The notes under the pieces were generated by a model. It did no database searches and had not been told where the DNA came from. It saw only the letters and a list, made by a program, of their open reading frames with translations. From assembly GCA_024281075.1 (NCBI GenBank), contig JAMXLK010000046.1:1-40080 (forward strand): a stretch of 40,080 nucleotides of DNA, read 5' to 3'. The stretch's first letter is position 1. Each line of letters begins with the position of its first letter. Made by a program: the position numbers and the translations under genes. Source of the DNA: Vulcanimicrobiia bacterium (GTDB lineage: Bacteria; Vulcanimicrobiota; Vulcanimicrobiia; Vulcanimicrobiales; Vulcanimicrobiaceae). This document shows, in pieces, positions 15,403 to 24,037 of the stretch.

Positions 15403-16703
15403 GCTATGCCGACGACGGTCTTGGCCTCGTAAAACTGTTCGGCTTCAGTCGATCCGTGCAGCGCCGTGGTTGAAACTTTCCCTTCGCCGACCACGCGCGC
15501 GACTTCGTCGAAATATCCGGTGCCGACCTCGCGCTGGTGGCGCGTCGCGGTGTAGCCGAGGGGTTCGCTGTCGAATTCCCGCGATTGAAATTCGGCATAA
15601 GCGGCCATCCCGCGGTGCTTGAAGTCGTGCGCGAGCGCGAAGAAGCCGTAGTTGAGCGTGTGAAATCCCGCCAGCGTAATGAATTGAAACTTATAGCCCA
15701 TGGCGTTCAAGCGCGTTTGAAATGCGGCGATCGTTGCGGCATCGAGCTTTTTCTTCCAGTTGAAGGACGGCGAGCAGTTGTATGCGAGCATCTTTGCGGG
15801 ATGGACCGCGTGAATGGCGTCGGCGAAATGCTGCGCTTCGTCGAGATTCGGTTCGGAGGTTTCCATCCAGATCAGATCGGCGTGAGGTGCGTACGCTAAA
15901 CCGCGCGCAATGCAAGCTTCGATTCCGGGCTTGGTGACGAAGAAGCCCTCGGGCGTGCGTTCGCCGGTAAGAAATTGCCGGTCGTTCGGATCCACGTCGC
16001 TCGTTACCAGTTTGGCGGCATTCGCGTCGGTGCGCGCGATCAGCAGCGCGGGGACGTCCAGCACGTCGGCGGCGAGCCGCGCGGCAATCAAATGTCGCAC
16101 CGCCTGCTGCGTCGGAATCAACACCTTACCGCCGAGATGGCCGCATTTTTTCTCGGAACTGAGCTGATCTTCGAAGTGGACTCCCGCCGCGCCGGCTTTG
16201 ATCAAGCTCTTCATCAGCTCGAACACGTTCAGTGCGCCGCCGAAGCCGGCTTCGGCGTCGGCAACGATCGGCAGATACCAATGCGTGCCGCCGCGGCCTT
16301 CGAGTGATTCGATCTGATCCAGCCGCGCGAGCGCGTTATTGAGCCGCTCGACGAGCGCCGGAACGCTGTTGACCGGATACAAGCTTTGGTCGGGATACAT
16401 TTCGCCTGCGAGGTTTGCGTCGGCCGCAACTTGCCAGCCGCTGCAATAGAGCGCGCGAAGGCCCGCGCGTGCGGCTTGCACGGCCTGATTTCCGCTCAGC
16501 GTGCCGAGTGCGGTCACCGGAGCATCGCCCTGCAAATCGTCCCAGAGGCGTCGTGCGCCCATACGCGCGACGCTCTGCTCGGGCACAAAGCTTCCGCGCA
16601 GCCGGTACACGGCTTCGGCGCCATAGCGCCGTTCGATGCCGTTCCACCGCGGCTCGCTCTTCCAACGTCGCTCGAGGCTTCCGGGCTGCCCGTTTCCGTT
16701 CAC
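15399..16703 (-). CDS. aceA: Isocitrate lyase
   Basis: 434 residues, the same length as the E. coli enzyme; splits isocitrate to glyoxylate and succinate. The active-site signature KKCGH is at 185-189 (catalytic C187). Other family segments are [38 protein letters not shown] and [16 protein letters not shown]. The GTG at 16703 is preferred because GGAGGG lies 6 bases upstream (16710-16715); earlier in-frame TTG 16757 lies in the operator-like region. First gene of aceA-aceB-GT39. Confidence 0.96.
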   Translation of the reverse strand: MNGNGQPGSLERRWKSEPRWNGIERRYGAEAVYRLRGSFVPEQSVARMGARRLWDDLQGDAPVTALGTLSGNQAVQAARAGLRALYCSGWQVAADANLAGEMYPDQSLYPVNSVPALVERLNNALARLDQIESLEGRGGTHWYLPIVADAEAGFGGALNVFELMKSLIKAGAAGVHFEDQLSSEKKCGHLGGKVLIPTQQAVRHLIAARLAADVLDVPALLIARTDANAAKLVTSDVDPNDRQFLTGERTPEGFFVTKPGIEACIARGLAYAPHADLIWMETSEPNLDEAQHFADAIHAVHPAKMLAYNCSPSFNWKKKLDAATIAAFQTRLNAMGYKFQFITLAGFHTLNYGFFALAHDFKHRGMAAYAEFQSREFDSEPLGYTATRHQREVGTGYFDEVARVVGEGKVSTTALHGSTEAEQFYEAKTVVGIA

Positions 16704-16728
16704 GCTCTTCCCTCCGATGCCGGTACTA

Positions 16729-16788
16729 TTGGACTGGTTTGGATGATTGCTTGGCAAATATTGGACTGCTAAATTTACAACCTTGGAC
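16729..16788 (-). promoter_or_regulatory. Phased TTGG-repeat array upstream of aceA (candidate operator)
   Basis: On the plus strand TTGG occurs at 16729, 16739, 16751, 16761 and 16783, i.e. spacings of 10, 12, 10 and 22 bases, close to whole helical turns. Three copies read TTGGAC (16729, 16761, 16783), one TTGGAT and one TTGGCA; two are TTGGACTG. The array lies between the predicted aceA promoter and its start codon. Glyoxylate-shunt genes are usually tightly regulated, so an operator for a cooperative regulator is plausible. Confidence 0.5.
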
Positions 16789-16805
16789 CGCTTAGTTATT
16801 TACCC

Positions 16806-16835
16806 GGTATACAAGAGAGCGAACCATGAAGTCAA
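16806..16835 (-). promoter_or_regulatory. Probable aceA promoter
   Basis: -35 TTGACT (16835-16830, 5 of 6), 18-base spacer, -10 TATACC (16811-16806, 4 of 6). The start would be near 16799, leaving a 5' leader of about 95 bases that contains the TTGG array. Confidence 0.55.
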
Positions 16836-16842
16836 GCCTAAG

Positions 16843-16895
16843 CGCCGTGTCGCCCTTCGCCCTGAGCGAAGTCGAAGGGTCAGGGTGACACGGCG
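16843..16895. repeat. Palindromic CCTTCG...CGAAGG repeat (REP-like)
   Basis: Outer arms CGCCGTGTC (16843-16851) and GACACGGCG (16887-16895) are perfect complements. Inside are CCCTTCG (16853-16859) with CGAAGGG (16873-16879), and CCCTGA (16860-16865) with TCAGGG (16880-16885), so alternative foldings exist. The core CTTCGACTTCGCTCAGG (minus strand) is a dispersed repeat seen in many high-GC genomes. It covers the stop codon of the DUF2723 gene and may end its transcript before the aceA promoter. Confidence 0.7.
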
Positions 16896-18340
16896 TAGAG
16901 CTCATGATACGGATCCAACGTCGCATAGTCGACCGCGCCGGGAAGCGCCCCCACGTCGTGCGGATTAACCAGCACGAAGACGCGTTGCCGGCGCGCCCAC
17001 ACGCGGTACAGCGGAAGGTTGAGATGGTCGTCGGAGACGATCGTTCGGCCGGGAAGCGATCCGTCGACATAAGCGCCGTATGCCAGCGAGGTTGCATCGA
17101 GCCAGCCCGTGACGACGACGCTTCCGGGCGGCACGTATGGCCGGGCGGCGAGGATTACCCAGCGGCCGCCGAGAGCGGCGCGATGCGAGAAGAACGGTTG
17201 CGCAAAGAGCGCCGTCACCGCGCCCGCGAGAAGAATCAGCAAGAGCGCGCCGTGCAGCACTATCGCCGGCGTGGTGCGCGAGCGCGGCGTCAGCGCGCCG
17301 AAGAGCGGCACCGCGAGCCACGATACGAGCATCCGATACCGTCCAACGTCGCTTTCGTTCGGGTAGACGACCGAGAAGAGGAGCGCCGCCGTGCAGGCGA
17401 CGCACACAACGAGCGCCGCCCGCCAGTCCCGTCGCAATGCCGCGACGAGGCCGGCGAAAACGAGCAGCGACGCCGGTATGCCGTACTGCTGCGCCATCGT
17501 CTCGACGAACGTTCGAAAGGCCGACGCCACGTGCAGCGGGTTGAACGATGCGAGAAAGTAGCCGGGCGTCTGCGTTTCGCTGCCGGTTAGCTCGAGCGCG
17601 AGGCCGCGCAAGGTCGACGGATCGTTGTAGTTCCAAAAGATTCCGCCGTTAACGCCGGTCAACGCCGCTGCCGGATCGAGATGATGCTGCACGACGTACG
17701 TGGACCGAAGCGGCAAATACGCATAGAGCGCCAGGCCGGCGATGAGAAGTACCGCCGCACCCGCGGCCAGTCCGAAACGCGGGCGGCGTGGCGCGATCGC
17801 GACTCCGAGCGCCATTGCGGGAAGTATCCATAGCGCGTTAGGGTGTGCCGCCATACCGAGTCCGCACAACGCAAATGCGGCAAGAAACCACGCGGGCTTA
17901 GCCCCGTGCATCCAGCGCACGAACGCGTAGATCGCGACGGCCGCGCACGCGACGGCGAGGTCTTGCGCTTCGGCGCGAATTGCGTGAGCCCAGACTTCTT
18001 CTGTGAACGCAAACCACAGCGTCGCGAAGAACGCTACCGGCACGCTTGCGCCGAACTCGAGGGCAGCGCCGTACGCGGCCGTGCCTGCGACGGCCATCGC
18101 GACGCCGCTCATCGCGTTCATCCGCCACGCAACCGATCCCAGCGCAAGAGCATGCGACCACACGTAACCGGCAAGGACGTAAAACGGAAATCCGGTGGGA
18201 TGCGTGATCCCCAATATGTAGGGAACGCCTTGCAGTTCGGCGCTGTCCCACGACGCCGGCTCGATCGGCGCGCACGCAATATAAACCGCGGCCGGTACGG
18301 CGAATGCCGCGAGCGCGCCGAGGAGCCGGCCGCTCCTCAC
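16880..18340 (-). CDS. DUF2723 multi-pass membrane protein (putative glycosyltransferase)
   Basis: 486 residues with about 10 membrane helices. Signature segments of DUF2723 are WDSAELQGVPYILGITHPTG and FPFYVLAGYVW; the acidic residues of DSAEL sit where PMT-like enzymes have their catalytic acid. The soluble C-terminal part (about 400-486) resembles other members (DDHLNLPLYRVWARRQRVF). Probably moves a lipid-linked sugar, but this is inferred from fold similarity. The start is GTG at 18340, overlapping the tricorn stop as GTGA. Confidence 0.8.
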   Translation of the reverse strand: MRSGRLLGALAAFAVPAAVYIACAPIEPASWDSAELQGVPYILGITHPTGFPFYVLAGYVWSHALALGSVAWRMNAMSGVAMAVAGTAAYGAALEFGASVPVAFFATLWFAFTEEVWAHAIRAEAQDLAVACAAVAIYAFVRWMHGAKPAWFLAAFALCGLGMAAHPNALWILPAMALGVAIAPRRPRFGLAAGAAVLLIAGLALYAYLPLRSTYVVQHHLDPAAALTGVNGGIFWNYNDPSTLRGLALELTGSETQTPGYFLASFNPLHVASAFRTFVETMAQQYGIPASLLVFAGLVAALRRDWRAALVVCVACTAALLFSVVYPNESDVGRYRMLVSWLAVPLFGALTPRSRTTPAIVLHGALLLILLAGAVTALFAQPFFSHRAALGGRWVILAARPYVPPGSVVVTGWLDATSLAYGAYVDGSLPGRTIVSDDHLNLPLYRVWARRQRVFVLVNPHDVGALPGAVDYATLDPYHELYAVSP

Positions 18341-21300
18341 GCCAGCGTTGGCAGCGGTAGAGACGGACGCGTCGAGAGGTCGGGGTGCAGTTCGGTGTAG
18401 CCCTGAAGCGCCCGATCCATCAATTGCAGCGCCAGCTCGAGCTGAGGATCCTTTCCGTCACGATAGTCGTGCGGTGCGATGTCGACGTCGTAATCGGGAT
18501 CGGTACCGTAGTTTTCCACGCCCCAGCCGACGTCGACGAACCAGAACGAGAACTCCGGTTGCGTCGTCAGCGTTCCGTCGACGAGGTGATGGTACGGCTC
18601 GATTCCGATGACGCCGCCCCACGTTCGCTTTCCGACGAGCGGACCGAGTTTATACAGTTTAAACGAATGGCTGAAGATGTCGCCGTCGGAGCCGGCAAAC
18701 TGATTGGTGAGTGCGACGATCGGGCCGCCGACCGACTCCGGCGGATACGGAACCGGCGCGCCGTAACGCGGCGCGTCATAGCCAATGCGTTTGCGCGCGA
18801 GCTTCTCGAGCAAGAGCGGCGAGACGTGGCCGCCCCGGTTGTAGCGGACGTCTACGATCAAGCCTTTGCGATCGAACTCGCTGAGATACCCGCGATGGAA
18901 TTCGGAGAAACCCCACGGCCCCATATCGGGAATGTGAAGGTAGCCAACGCGCTCGCCGGTGCGTTCGTGCACGATGCGGCGATTCTCTTCCACCCACGCC
19001 CGATAGCGCAGCGCCGCTTCATTCGCGAGCGCTTTGACGAGCACGGTACGTTCGTCACCCTTCTTCCCGCGAAGCGTTACCGAGACGTTCTTTCCGGAGG
19101 CGTTCACAAGCAGCTGGTCGGGAGTGACCGCGCGCGATAAACGCTTTCCGCCGATCGCGACGATGCAGTCGCCCTCGCGCACGGCCAGACCGGGCTCCGC
19201 GAGCGGCGAATCGTGCTCGCGGTTCCAAGAATCGCCCCGATAGATTCGCTCGATGCAGTAACCGCCGCGCTCGTCCCAGCGCAGGTCGGCCCCGAGAAAG
19301 CCGCGCTGGTATTGCGGCGGTTCCCGGTAATCGCCGCCCCATTCGTACGCGTGCGACGTGCCGAGCTCTCCCTGCATTTCCCAGATGAGGTCGGAGAGTT
19401 CGCCGCGCGTGCGTACGCGCGGCAAGAGCGAGGCGTAGCGATCGTAAACGCGATCCCAATCGATGTCGCTCATGTTTTCGACCCAAAAATGCTCGGCTTG
19501 CAAGCGCCACGCTTCCCGATACATCTGGGTCCACTCGTCGCGCGGGACGATTTCCACGCTCGCGCGATCGAGGTCGATCCAGCCGCTCTTGCGTCCCGGC
19601 TCGCTGGGAGGCTTCGCTTCGTCGCCGTCTTCGGGAAGCTCGTTGAGCGCGTCGATCGCGCGCAGGCGCTCCTTCGAGCGATAGATCAGCGTGCGCCCGT
19701 CACGGCCGAGCTCAATTTCGTCGCACTCCGTCGCGATCGTTGCGACGCGCTGCTGGTCGAAGTCGTATGCCAAGAGCGTGCCGCGATCGTCGTCATCGAG
19801 GTCCTCGCGCCGCGTTGGTTTTATTCCTTTCACCGGGAAGCGGGTGAAGAGCACGCGTTCGTGGACGGCGACGATTTGGCCGTATTCGCCTTCGTCGATC
19901 GGAAAACCCAAGACGCGCCCGGTAATGCCGTCAAAATCGATCTCGACGTCGACCGGCTTGTGCGGCTTGTTGTTCGTGCGCTCGTGCTCGTGATGATTAT
20001 GGTGAATGGGTTTCGGCTTCGGCACGAACGGCGACGCAACGTCGGCACGCAACGTAACGACGAACGGACGGCTGGCCTGCGGAAAACTCAAATCAAACTG
20101 CAGTGCGTCGTAGACGGGATTGAAGTCGCGGGTCGAAATGAAGTAGAGATACTTGCCGTCCGGATCCCAGGCCGGCGACTTATCCATGCGGACCGGCGTC
20201 GTCACGTCGTGAACTTTGCCGGAGCGCACTTTGACGATGCGAATGATCGACGTGCCGTGCGCCGGCCACCAAACGTACGCGACGTAGCGACCGTCCGGGG
20301 AAAAGGCCAGATCTTCGATACGGTGCGACGGACAAGTATCGACGACGCGAACGTCGCCGGAATCGACGTCGACCACGCAGAGATCGTGGCGGTGATTTGC
20401 AAACGCGACGACGTCGTTCACCGGCGAGCAAACCATGTCGGTCACGCGCCCGATGTCGCCCTTGGTCACCAAGCGCGCCTCCTGCGAAGCGTCGGCCGGG
20501 CGAACCGCGATCTGCTCGTAACCGTTGACGTCGGTAACCGAGACCATATGCTTACCGTCGTGCAGCCATTGGGTCAAGCGCGTCCGCGCGCGGCTGCCGC
20601 CGCCGTGCCGGACCGCAGCGCCTTCAAAGAGCGGCATGGTGAACTCTTGACCCCGCGAATCGAAGGCGATCTCGGTTCCGTCGGGGTGCGGAACGAAGTG
20701 CTCGAGCGATTCCGAGGCTTTCTCAAAGCGCCGCACCGTTTGCGGCATCGGCGAATGGGTGGCAATCACGATCCGTCGCGCGACGTCGCTTTCGACGTCC
20801 AAAGCAGCAATTTCGGCACCCGCCGTGTAGACGATGCGTTTTCCATCGGTTGACGGGAATCGGACGTAATAGTCGCTTTCGTTGGTATGCCGAAGCAAGG
20901 CGCCGCCGTCGAGCGCGCACGAATAGATGTTTCCGATGCCTTCGTGATCGGCGAGAAAGTAAATGCGATCGCCGATCCACATGGGCCAGCATGGATTTCC
21001 GTTCGGCAGCGGCAGTTTCGAGAACGTACCGTTACCGTCGCGGTCGATCCAGATTTCTCCGGACGTTCCGCCTCGGTAGCGTTTCCAACGCGCGGGGTCG
21101 GCAGCGTTGCGTCCGATTGCGATGCGTCCATTCGGACCAAACGAGAGTGCCCGGGCATGACCGAGATTGAGCTCGCGCGGCGTTCCACCGTCGCGTGCGA
21201 TGACGAACGGGCGCGTCTCGCCTTCGTACCACGTGGTGGGATTCGCGACGAAATAAATCTCGCTGCCGTCGTCGCTCCATCCCGTCGGCCACGCAAGCGT

Positions 21301-21558
21301 CGCGCCGAGAAACGTCAACCGTTTTGGCTCGCCGCCGCGCGCCGGCATCACGTAGAGTTCCGGATTGCCTTCGTCGGTCGAGATGAATGCAACTAACTCT
21401 CCATCGGGTGAAAGACGCGGGTACGAGCACGTTCCGAAGCTGACCGTAAGGCGCGTTGCGTCGCCGCCGCTTCCCGGAGCGCTCCAAAGATCGTCTTCGC
21501 AAACGTAAAGAATGCGGTCGCCTGCTATCGTCGGATAGCGATAATATCCAAAATCCAT
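18337..21558 (-). CDS. Tricorn protease homologue
   Basis: 1073-residue serine peptidase that degrades short peptides. Beta-propeller repeats fill about 1-660 (PRLSPDGELVAFISTDEGN, DLAFSPDGRYVAYVWW). The C1 domain has S735-H736, a PDZ domain lies at about 770-860, and C2 has S957-D958 in NQFAGSDGD and E1015 in VENYG. These match the Thermoplasma tetrad S745, H746, S965, E1023, so it should be active. No signal peptide is seen, so it is probably cytosolic. Odd: a His-rich insert (HHNHHEHE) near residue 515 between propellers. It follows GH125 by 54 bases and is coupled to DUF2723. Confidence 0.92.
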   Translation of the reverse strand: MDFGYYRYPTIAGDRILYVCEDDLWSAPGSGGDATRLTVSFGTCSYPRLSPDGELVAFISTDEGNPELYVMPARGGEPKRLTFLGATLAWPTGWSDDGSEIYFVANPTTWYEGETRPFVIARDGGTPRELNLGHARALSFGPNGRIAIGRNAADPARWKRYRGGTSGEIWIDRDGNGTFSKLPLPNGNPCWPMWIGDRIYFLADHEGIGNIYSCALDGGALLRHTNESDYYVRFPSTDGKRIVYTAGAEIAALDVESDVARRIVIATHSPMPQTVRRFEKASESLEHFVPHPDGTEIAFDSRGQEFTMPLFEGAAVRHGGGSRARTRLTQWLHDGKHMVSVTDVNGYEQIAVRPADASQEARLVTKGDIGRVTDMVCSPVNDVVAFANHRHDLCVVDVDSGDVRVVDTCPSHRIEDLAFSPDGRYVAYVWWPAHGTSIIRIVKVRSGKVHDVTTPVRMDKSPAWDPDGKYLYFISTRDFNPVYDALQFDLSFPQASRPFVVTLRADVASPFVPKPKPIHHNHHEHERTNNKPHKPVDVEIDFDGITGRVLGFPIDEGEYGQIVAVHERVLFTRFPVKGIKPTRREDLDDDDRGTLLAYDFDQQRVATIATECDEIELGRDGRTLIYRSKERLRAIDALNELPEDGDEAKPPSEPGRKSGWIDLDRASVEIVPRDEWTQMYREAWRLQAEHFWVENMSDIDWDRVYDRYASLLPRVRTRGELSDLIWEMQGELGTSHAYEWGGDYREPPQYQRGFLGADLRWDERGGYCIERIYRGDSWNREHDSPLAEPGLAVREGDCIVAIGGKRLSRAVTPDQLLVNASGKNVSVTLRGKKGDERTVLVKALANEAALRYRAWVEENRRIVHERTGERVGYLHIPDMGPWGFSEFHRGYLSEFDRKGLIVDVRYNRGGHVSPLLLEKLARKRIGYDAPRYGAPVPYPPESVGGPIVALTNQFAGSDGDIFSHSFKLYKLGPLVGKRTWGGVIGIEPYHHLVDGTLTTQPEFSFWFVDVGWGVENYGTDPDYDVDIAPHDYRDGKDPQLELALQLMDRALQGYTELHPDLSTRPSLPLPTLA

Positions 21559-21612
21559 GACCGGCGACTCTTGGCGAAGGGCCGCAGACGCTCCCTCATG
21601 CTCGAGCCGCGC

Positions 21613-23019
21613 TTACTGCCGGGGCATCGCGCCCCCCGTGGAATGCAGCAGCCGGCCGAGCGTCCCGACGATCTCGGCCGCATTTTCCACCTGCGTGAAG
21701 AACGGCACGAGCGTCGGCGTCCGCGAGCGCCGTTCGTACGGCAAAAGCGGCCCATCCCACGCAAGCTGGGTCTGTTCTTCGCCGGCGAGGCTGCGAAACA
21801 AAAGCTCGGCTCCGAGCGCATTGGCCCATCCGAACTCCGGGCGCGTGAAACGCCAATATCCGCCGGGATAGAAGCTCTCGTGTATGAGGCCGCTTTCGTC
21901 GTCGGTCTCTGCCAGGGTGGTAATCGCCGTCGCGACCTCCAGTGAGGAGGTCGAGGTGAGCGCCCGTCCGATGATTCCGAGCGGCCAGACGTAGCCGTAC
22001 GGCGTGTGCGGACTGCCCAATCCTTCGGCATATTGTCCCGAAAAGAAGAACGGGTTATCCATGCTGAGTGCGAAGGCGCGCGTCGCGAGATAGACTTGGT
22101 CGAACGCCGAGCACCAATCGATATACGGAAGCGTCGTGAGATTGGGAATGTTGGCGTCGTCCATGACGTTGTACCGGCCGAAGCCGTCCGTTTCGTATGC
22201 GTACATCCACACGCGGCGTTCCGAATTGTAGAAGCGGCCATACCGCAAGATCCCGTCCTGCACGCGTTGGCCTAAGGTTATGGCGCGATCGGCGAGCCCG
22301 CGATCGCCGTAACCATCGCGCGCCAGCTGCACGATATTGCGAAGCGCCACAACCGCACTCGCATTCTGAGGAATATTGAAACGGTACTGGACGGCATCGT
22401 CCGAGGGCCGGAACGCTCCCCAGATCATTCCGGTACCTGCGTTGTAAGCATCGTTGGTGTAAACGTGTTGCTGATAGGTGTATCGGCTGCAGTGCCGATG
22501 GCGCGCTTCGCACTCGTAGATAGCGACCACGGACGTCAGCGCGCGGTGCAAGTCGCGCGTGAAGATCGTGCGGTCGTGCGTCTCTCGCCAATACACCGAT
22601 GCGAGGATCACCGGCCAGGCCAGCGAGTCGACCTCCCACTTGCGTTCCCAAATACGGTAATCGGAGGTGAGCGCGTTGGCGTAGGGATCGACCAGAATGT
22701 TTCGCGCGTTTCGCTCGATCACGCCGGCAAAACGTGCGCGCAGAACCGGATACGACGTTTGAAAGCGGATATAGGGAATGGTCTGCGCGGACGAGTCGCG
22801 CAGCCACATCGCCGGAATGTCGCCGGACTGCACGTACGTCGTGGCGTCGTCTTCGAGGAAGAAATCGTGGAAGAGCGTGTGAAAAAGCGTTGCGGTTTGT
22901 ATGTCGCGCACGCGTTTGCCGGTGAGTGGGACGACCAGCGTCTCGGCCGGCGCGGGCGTGGCGAACGACATGGCAAGAAGGGCGACGAGCGCCACGCTCG
23001 TGCAACGCACAAACCGCAC
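21613..23019 (-). CDS. GH125 family exo-alpha-1,6-mannosidase, exported
   Basis: 468 residues: signal peptide (about 1-28, ending PAPAE), then a GH125 (alpha/alpha)6 barrel. Signature segments are SGDIPAMWLRDSSAQTIPYI, YTNDAYNAGTGMIWGAFRPS followed by DDAVQYRFNIPQN (catalytic acid in SDDA), and GLIHESFYPGGYWRFTRPEF (catalytic base in HESF). Removes terminal alpha-1,6-mannose from glycans outside the cytosol. The GTG at 23019 gives a normal signal peptide though no Shine-Dalgarno is seen; GTG 23010 is an alternative. It diverges from meaB across 69 bases and heads a probable operon with tricorn and DUF2723. Confidence 0.88.
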   Translation of the reverse strand: MRFVRCTSVALVALLAMSFATPAPAETLVVPLTGKRVRDIQTATLFHTLFHDFFLEDDATTYVQSGDIPAMWLRDSSAQTIPYIRFQTSYPVLRARFAGVIERNARNILVDPYANALTSDYRIWERKWEVDSLAWPVILASVYWRETHDRTIFTRDLHRALTSVVAIYECEARHRHCSRYTYQQHVYTNDAYNAGTGMIWGAFRPSDDAVQYRFNIPQNASAVVALRNIVQLARDGYGDRGLADRAITLGQRVQDGILRYGRFYNSERRVWMYAYETDGFGRYNVMDDANIPNLTTLPYIDWCSAFDQVYLATRAFALSMDNPFFFSGQYAEGLGSPHTPYGYVWPLGIIGRALTSTSSLEVATAITTLAETDDESGLIHESFYPGGYWRFTRPEFGWANALGAELLFRSLAGEEQTQLAWDGPLLPYERRSRTPTLVPFFTQVENAAEIVGTLGRLLHSTGGAMPRQ

Positions 23020-23088
23020 TATGGAATTACGGCGTTGGACGTGCGGAAGGTCCGCTCTTGCCGTGGGCCGCAAAGTAGGCTCCAAGCA

Positions 23089-23994
23089 ATGGACGTACTG
23101 CGCGAGTTCGAGCAGCACAACCCCCGAGCGCTAGCGCGTGCGATCTCGCGCGCGGAAGCGGGACGCGGCGGCGAGCTGGTTCGCGCGCTCTATGCGAAAG
23201 CAGGGCGCGCAACGACGGTTGGATTGACGGGCCCGCCCGGCGTCGGAAAATCGACGCTCGCCTCGGCGCTGGTACGCGACGCGCGCGCACGCGGAAAGCG
23301 TGTCGGCGTCGTTTCGGTCGATCCAAGCTCGCCGTTTTCGCACGGCGCCTTGTTGGGAGATCGCATTCGTCTCGCGGAGCACTTCACCGACGATGCCGTC
23401 TTCATTCGGTCGATGGCGAGCCGCGGGCATCTCGGCGGTCTCGCGGGCGCGACGGCGGACGCGGTGCTGCTGATGGACGCATTCGGTTTCGATCTGGTGT
23501 TGATCGAAACCGTCGGCGTCGGACAGAGCGAAGTCGCCATCGCCGAGTTGGCCCAGACCACCATCGTCGCGCTGCAGCCGGGGAGCGGCGACTCGATTCA
23601 GGTGCTCAAGGCCGGTATCATGGAGATCGCCGACATCTTCGTGGTCAACAAGGCCGACCACCCGATGGCCGACCAGCTTCGACGCGAAATTCGCTCGATG
23701 ATGGAGATGCAGCACTGGTCGGGATGGGTACCCGAACTCGTCGCGACACAAGCGCTGGAAGGCAAAGGCATTGACGAACTCGTCGCGGCGATCGAGCGGC
23801 ATGCCCTCTACCTGAACGAGACCGGCGAACTCGAACGCCGGCGGCGCGATGCGTTTACGCACCAAGTGCGTCAGCTTGCGCTCGGACGCATGGAGCGACG
23901 GTTGGATCGCGCACTCGAAGCGCAGCCGCGCAATGGACTCGATCCATACGAGGCGGCCGATCGTATCGTTACGGAGCTCGGCCTCGACGGCTGA
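23089..23994 (+). CDS. meaB: Methylmalonyl-CoA mutase chaperone GTPase MeaB
   Basis: 301-residue G3E-type GTPase that gates cobalamin loading and protects the B12 mutase. Walker [10 protein letters not shown] (48-56), the [20 protein letters not shown] segment, switch region ETVGVGQSE, and NKAD for guanine recognition are all intact. The ATG at 23089 yields the family N-terminus; open codons before it lie opposite GH125. It stands 43 bases before the mutase large subunit, its usual neighbour. Confidence 0.93.
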   Translation: MDVLREFEQHNPRALARAISRAEAGRGGELVRALYAKAGRATTVGLTGPPGVGKSTLASALVRDARARGKRVGVVSVDPSSPFSHGALLGDRIRLAEHFTDDAVFIRSMASRGHLGGLAGATADAVLLMDAFGFDLVLIETVGVGQSEVAIAELAQTTIVALQPGSGDSIQVLKAGIMEIADIFVVNKADHPMADQLRREIRSMMEMQHWSGWVPELVATQALEGKGIDELVAAIERHALYLNETGELERRRRDAFTHQVRQLALGRMERRLDRALEAQPRNGLDPYEAADRIVTELGLDG

Positions 23995-24037
23995 GTTTGG
24001 GGAAAGTCGGGCGCTCCCGTCGAAAGCCTGCGCCCCT

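Noticed and set aside
19213-20853. 546-codon plus-strand frame opposite tricorn
   Set aside because: The minus strand encodes an intact tricorn with all catalytic residues; the antisense frame has no domain or start signal.
23070-23091. TAGGCT 7 bases before the meaB ATG as a second leaderless promoter
   Set aside because: It fits TANNNT but is too weak at this GC content and without a -35 to call.
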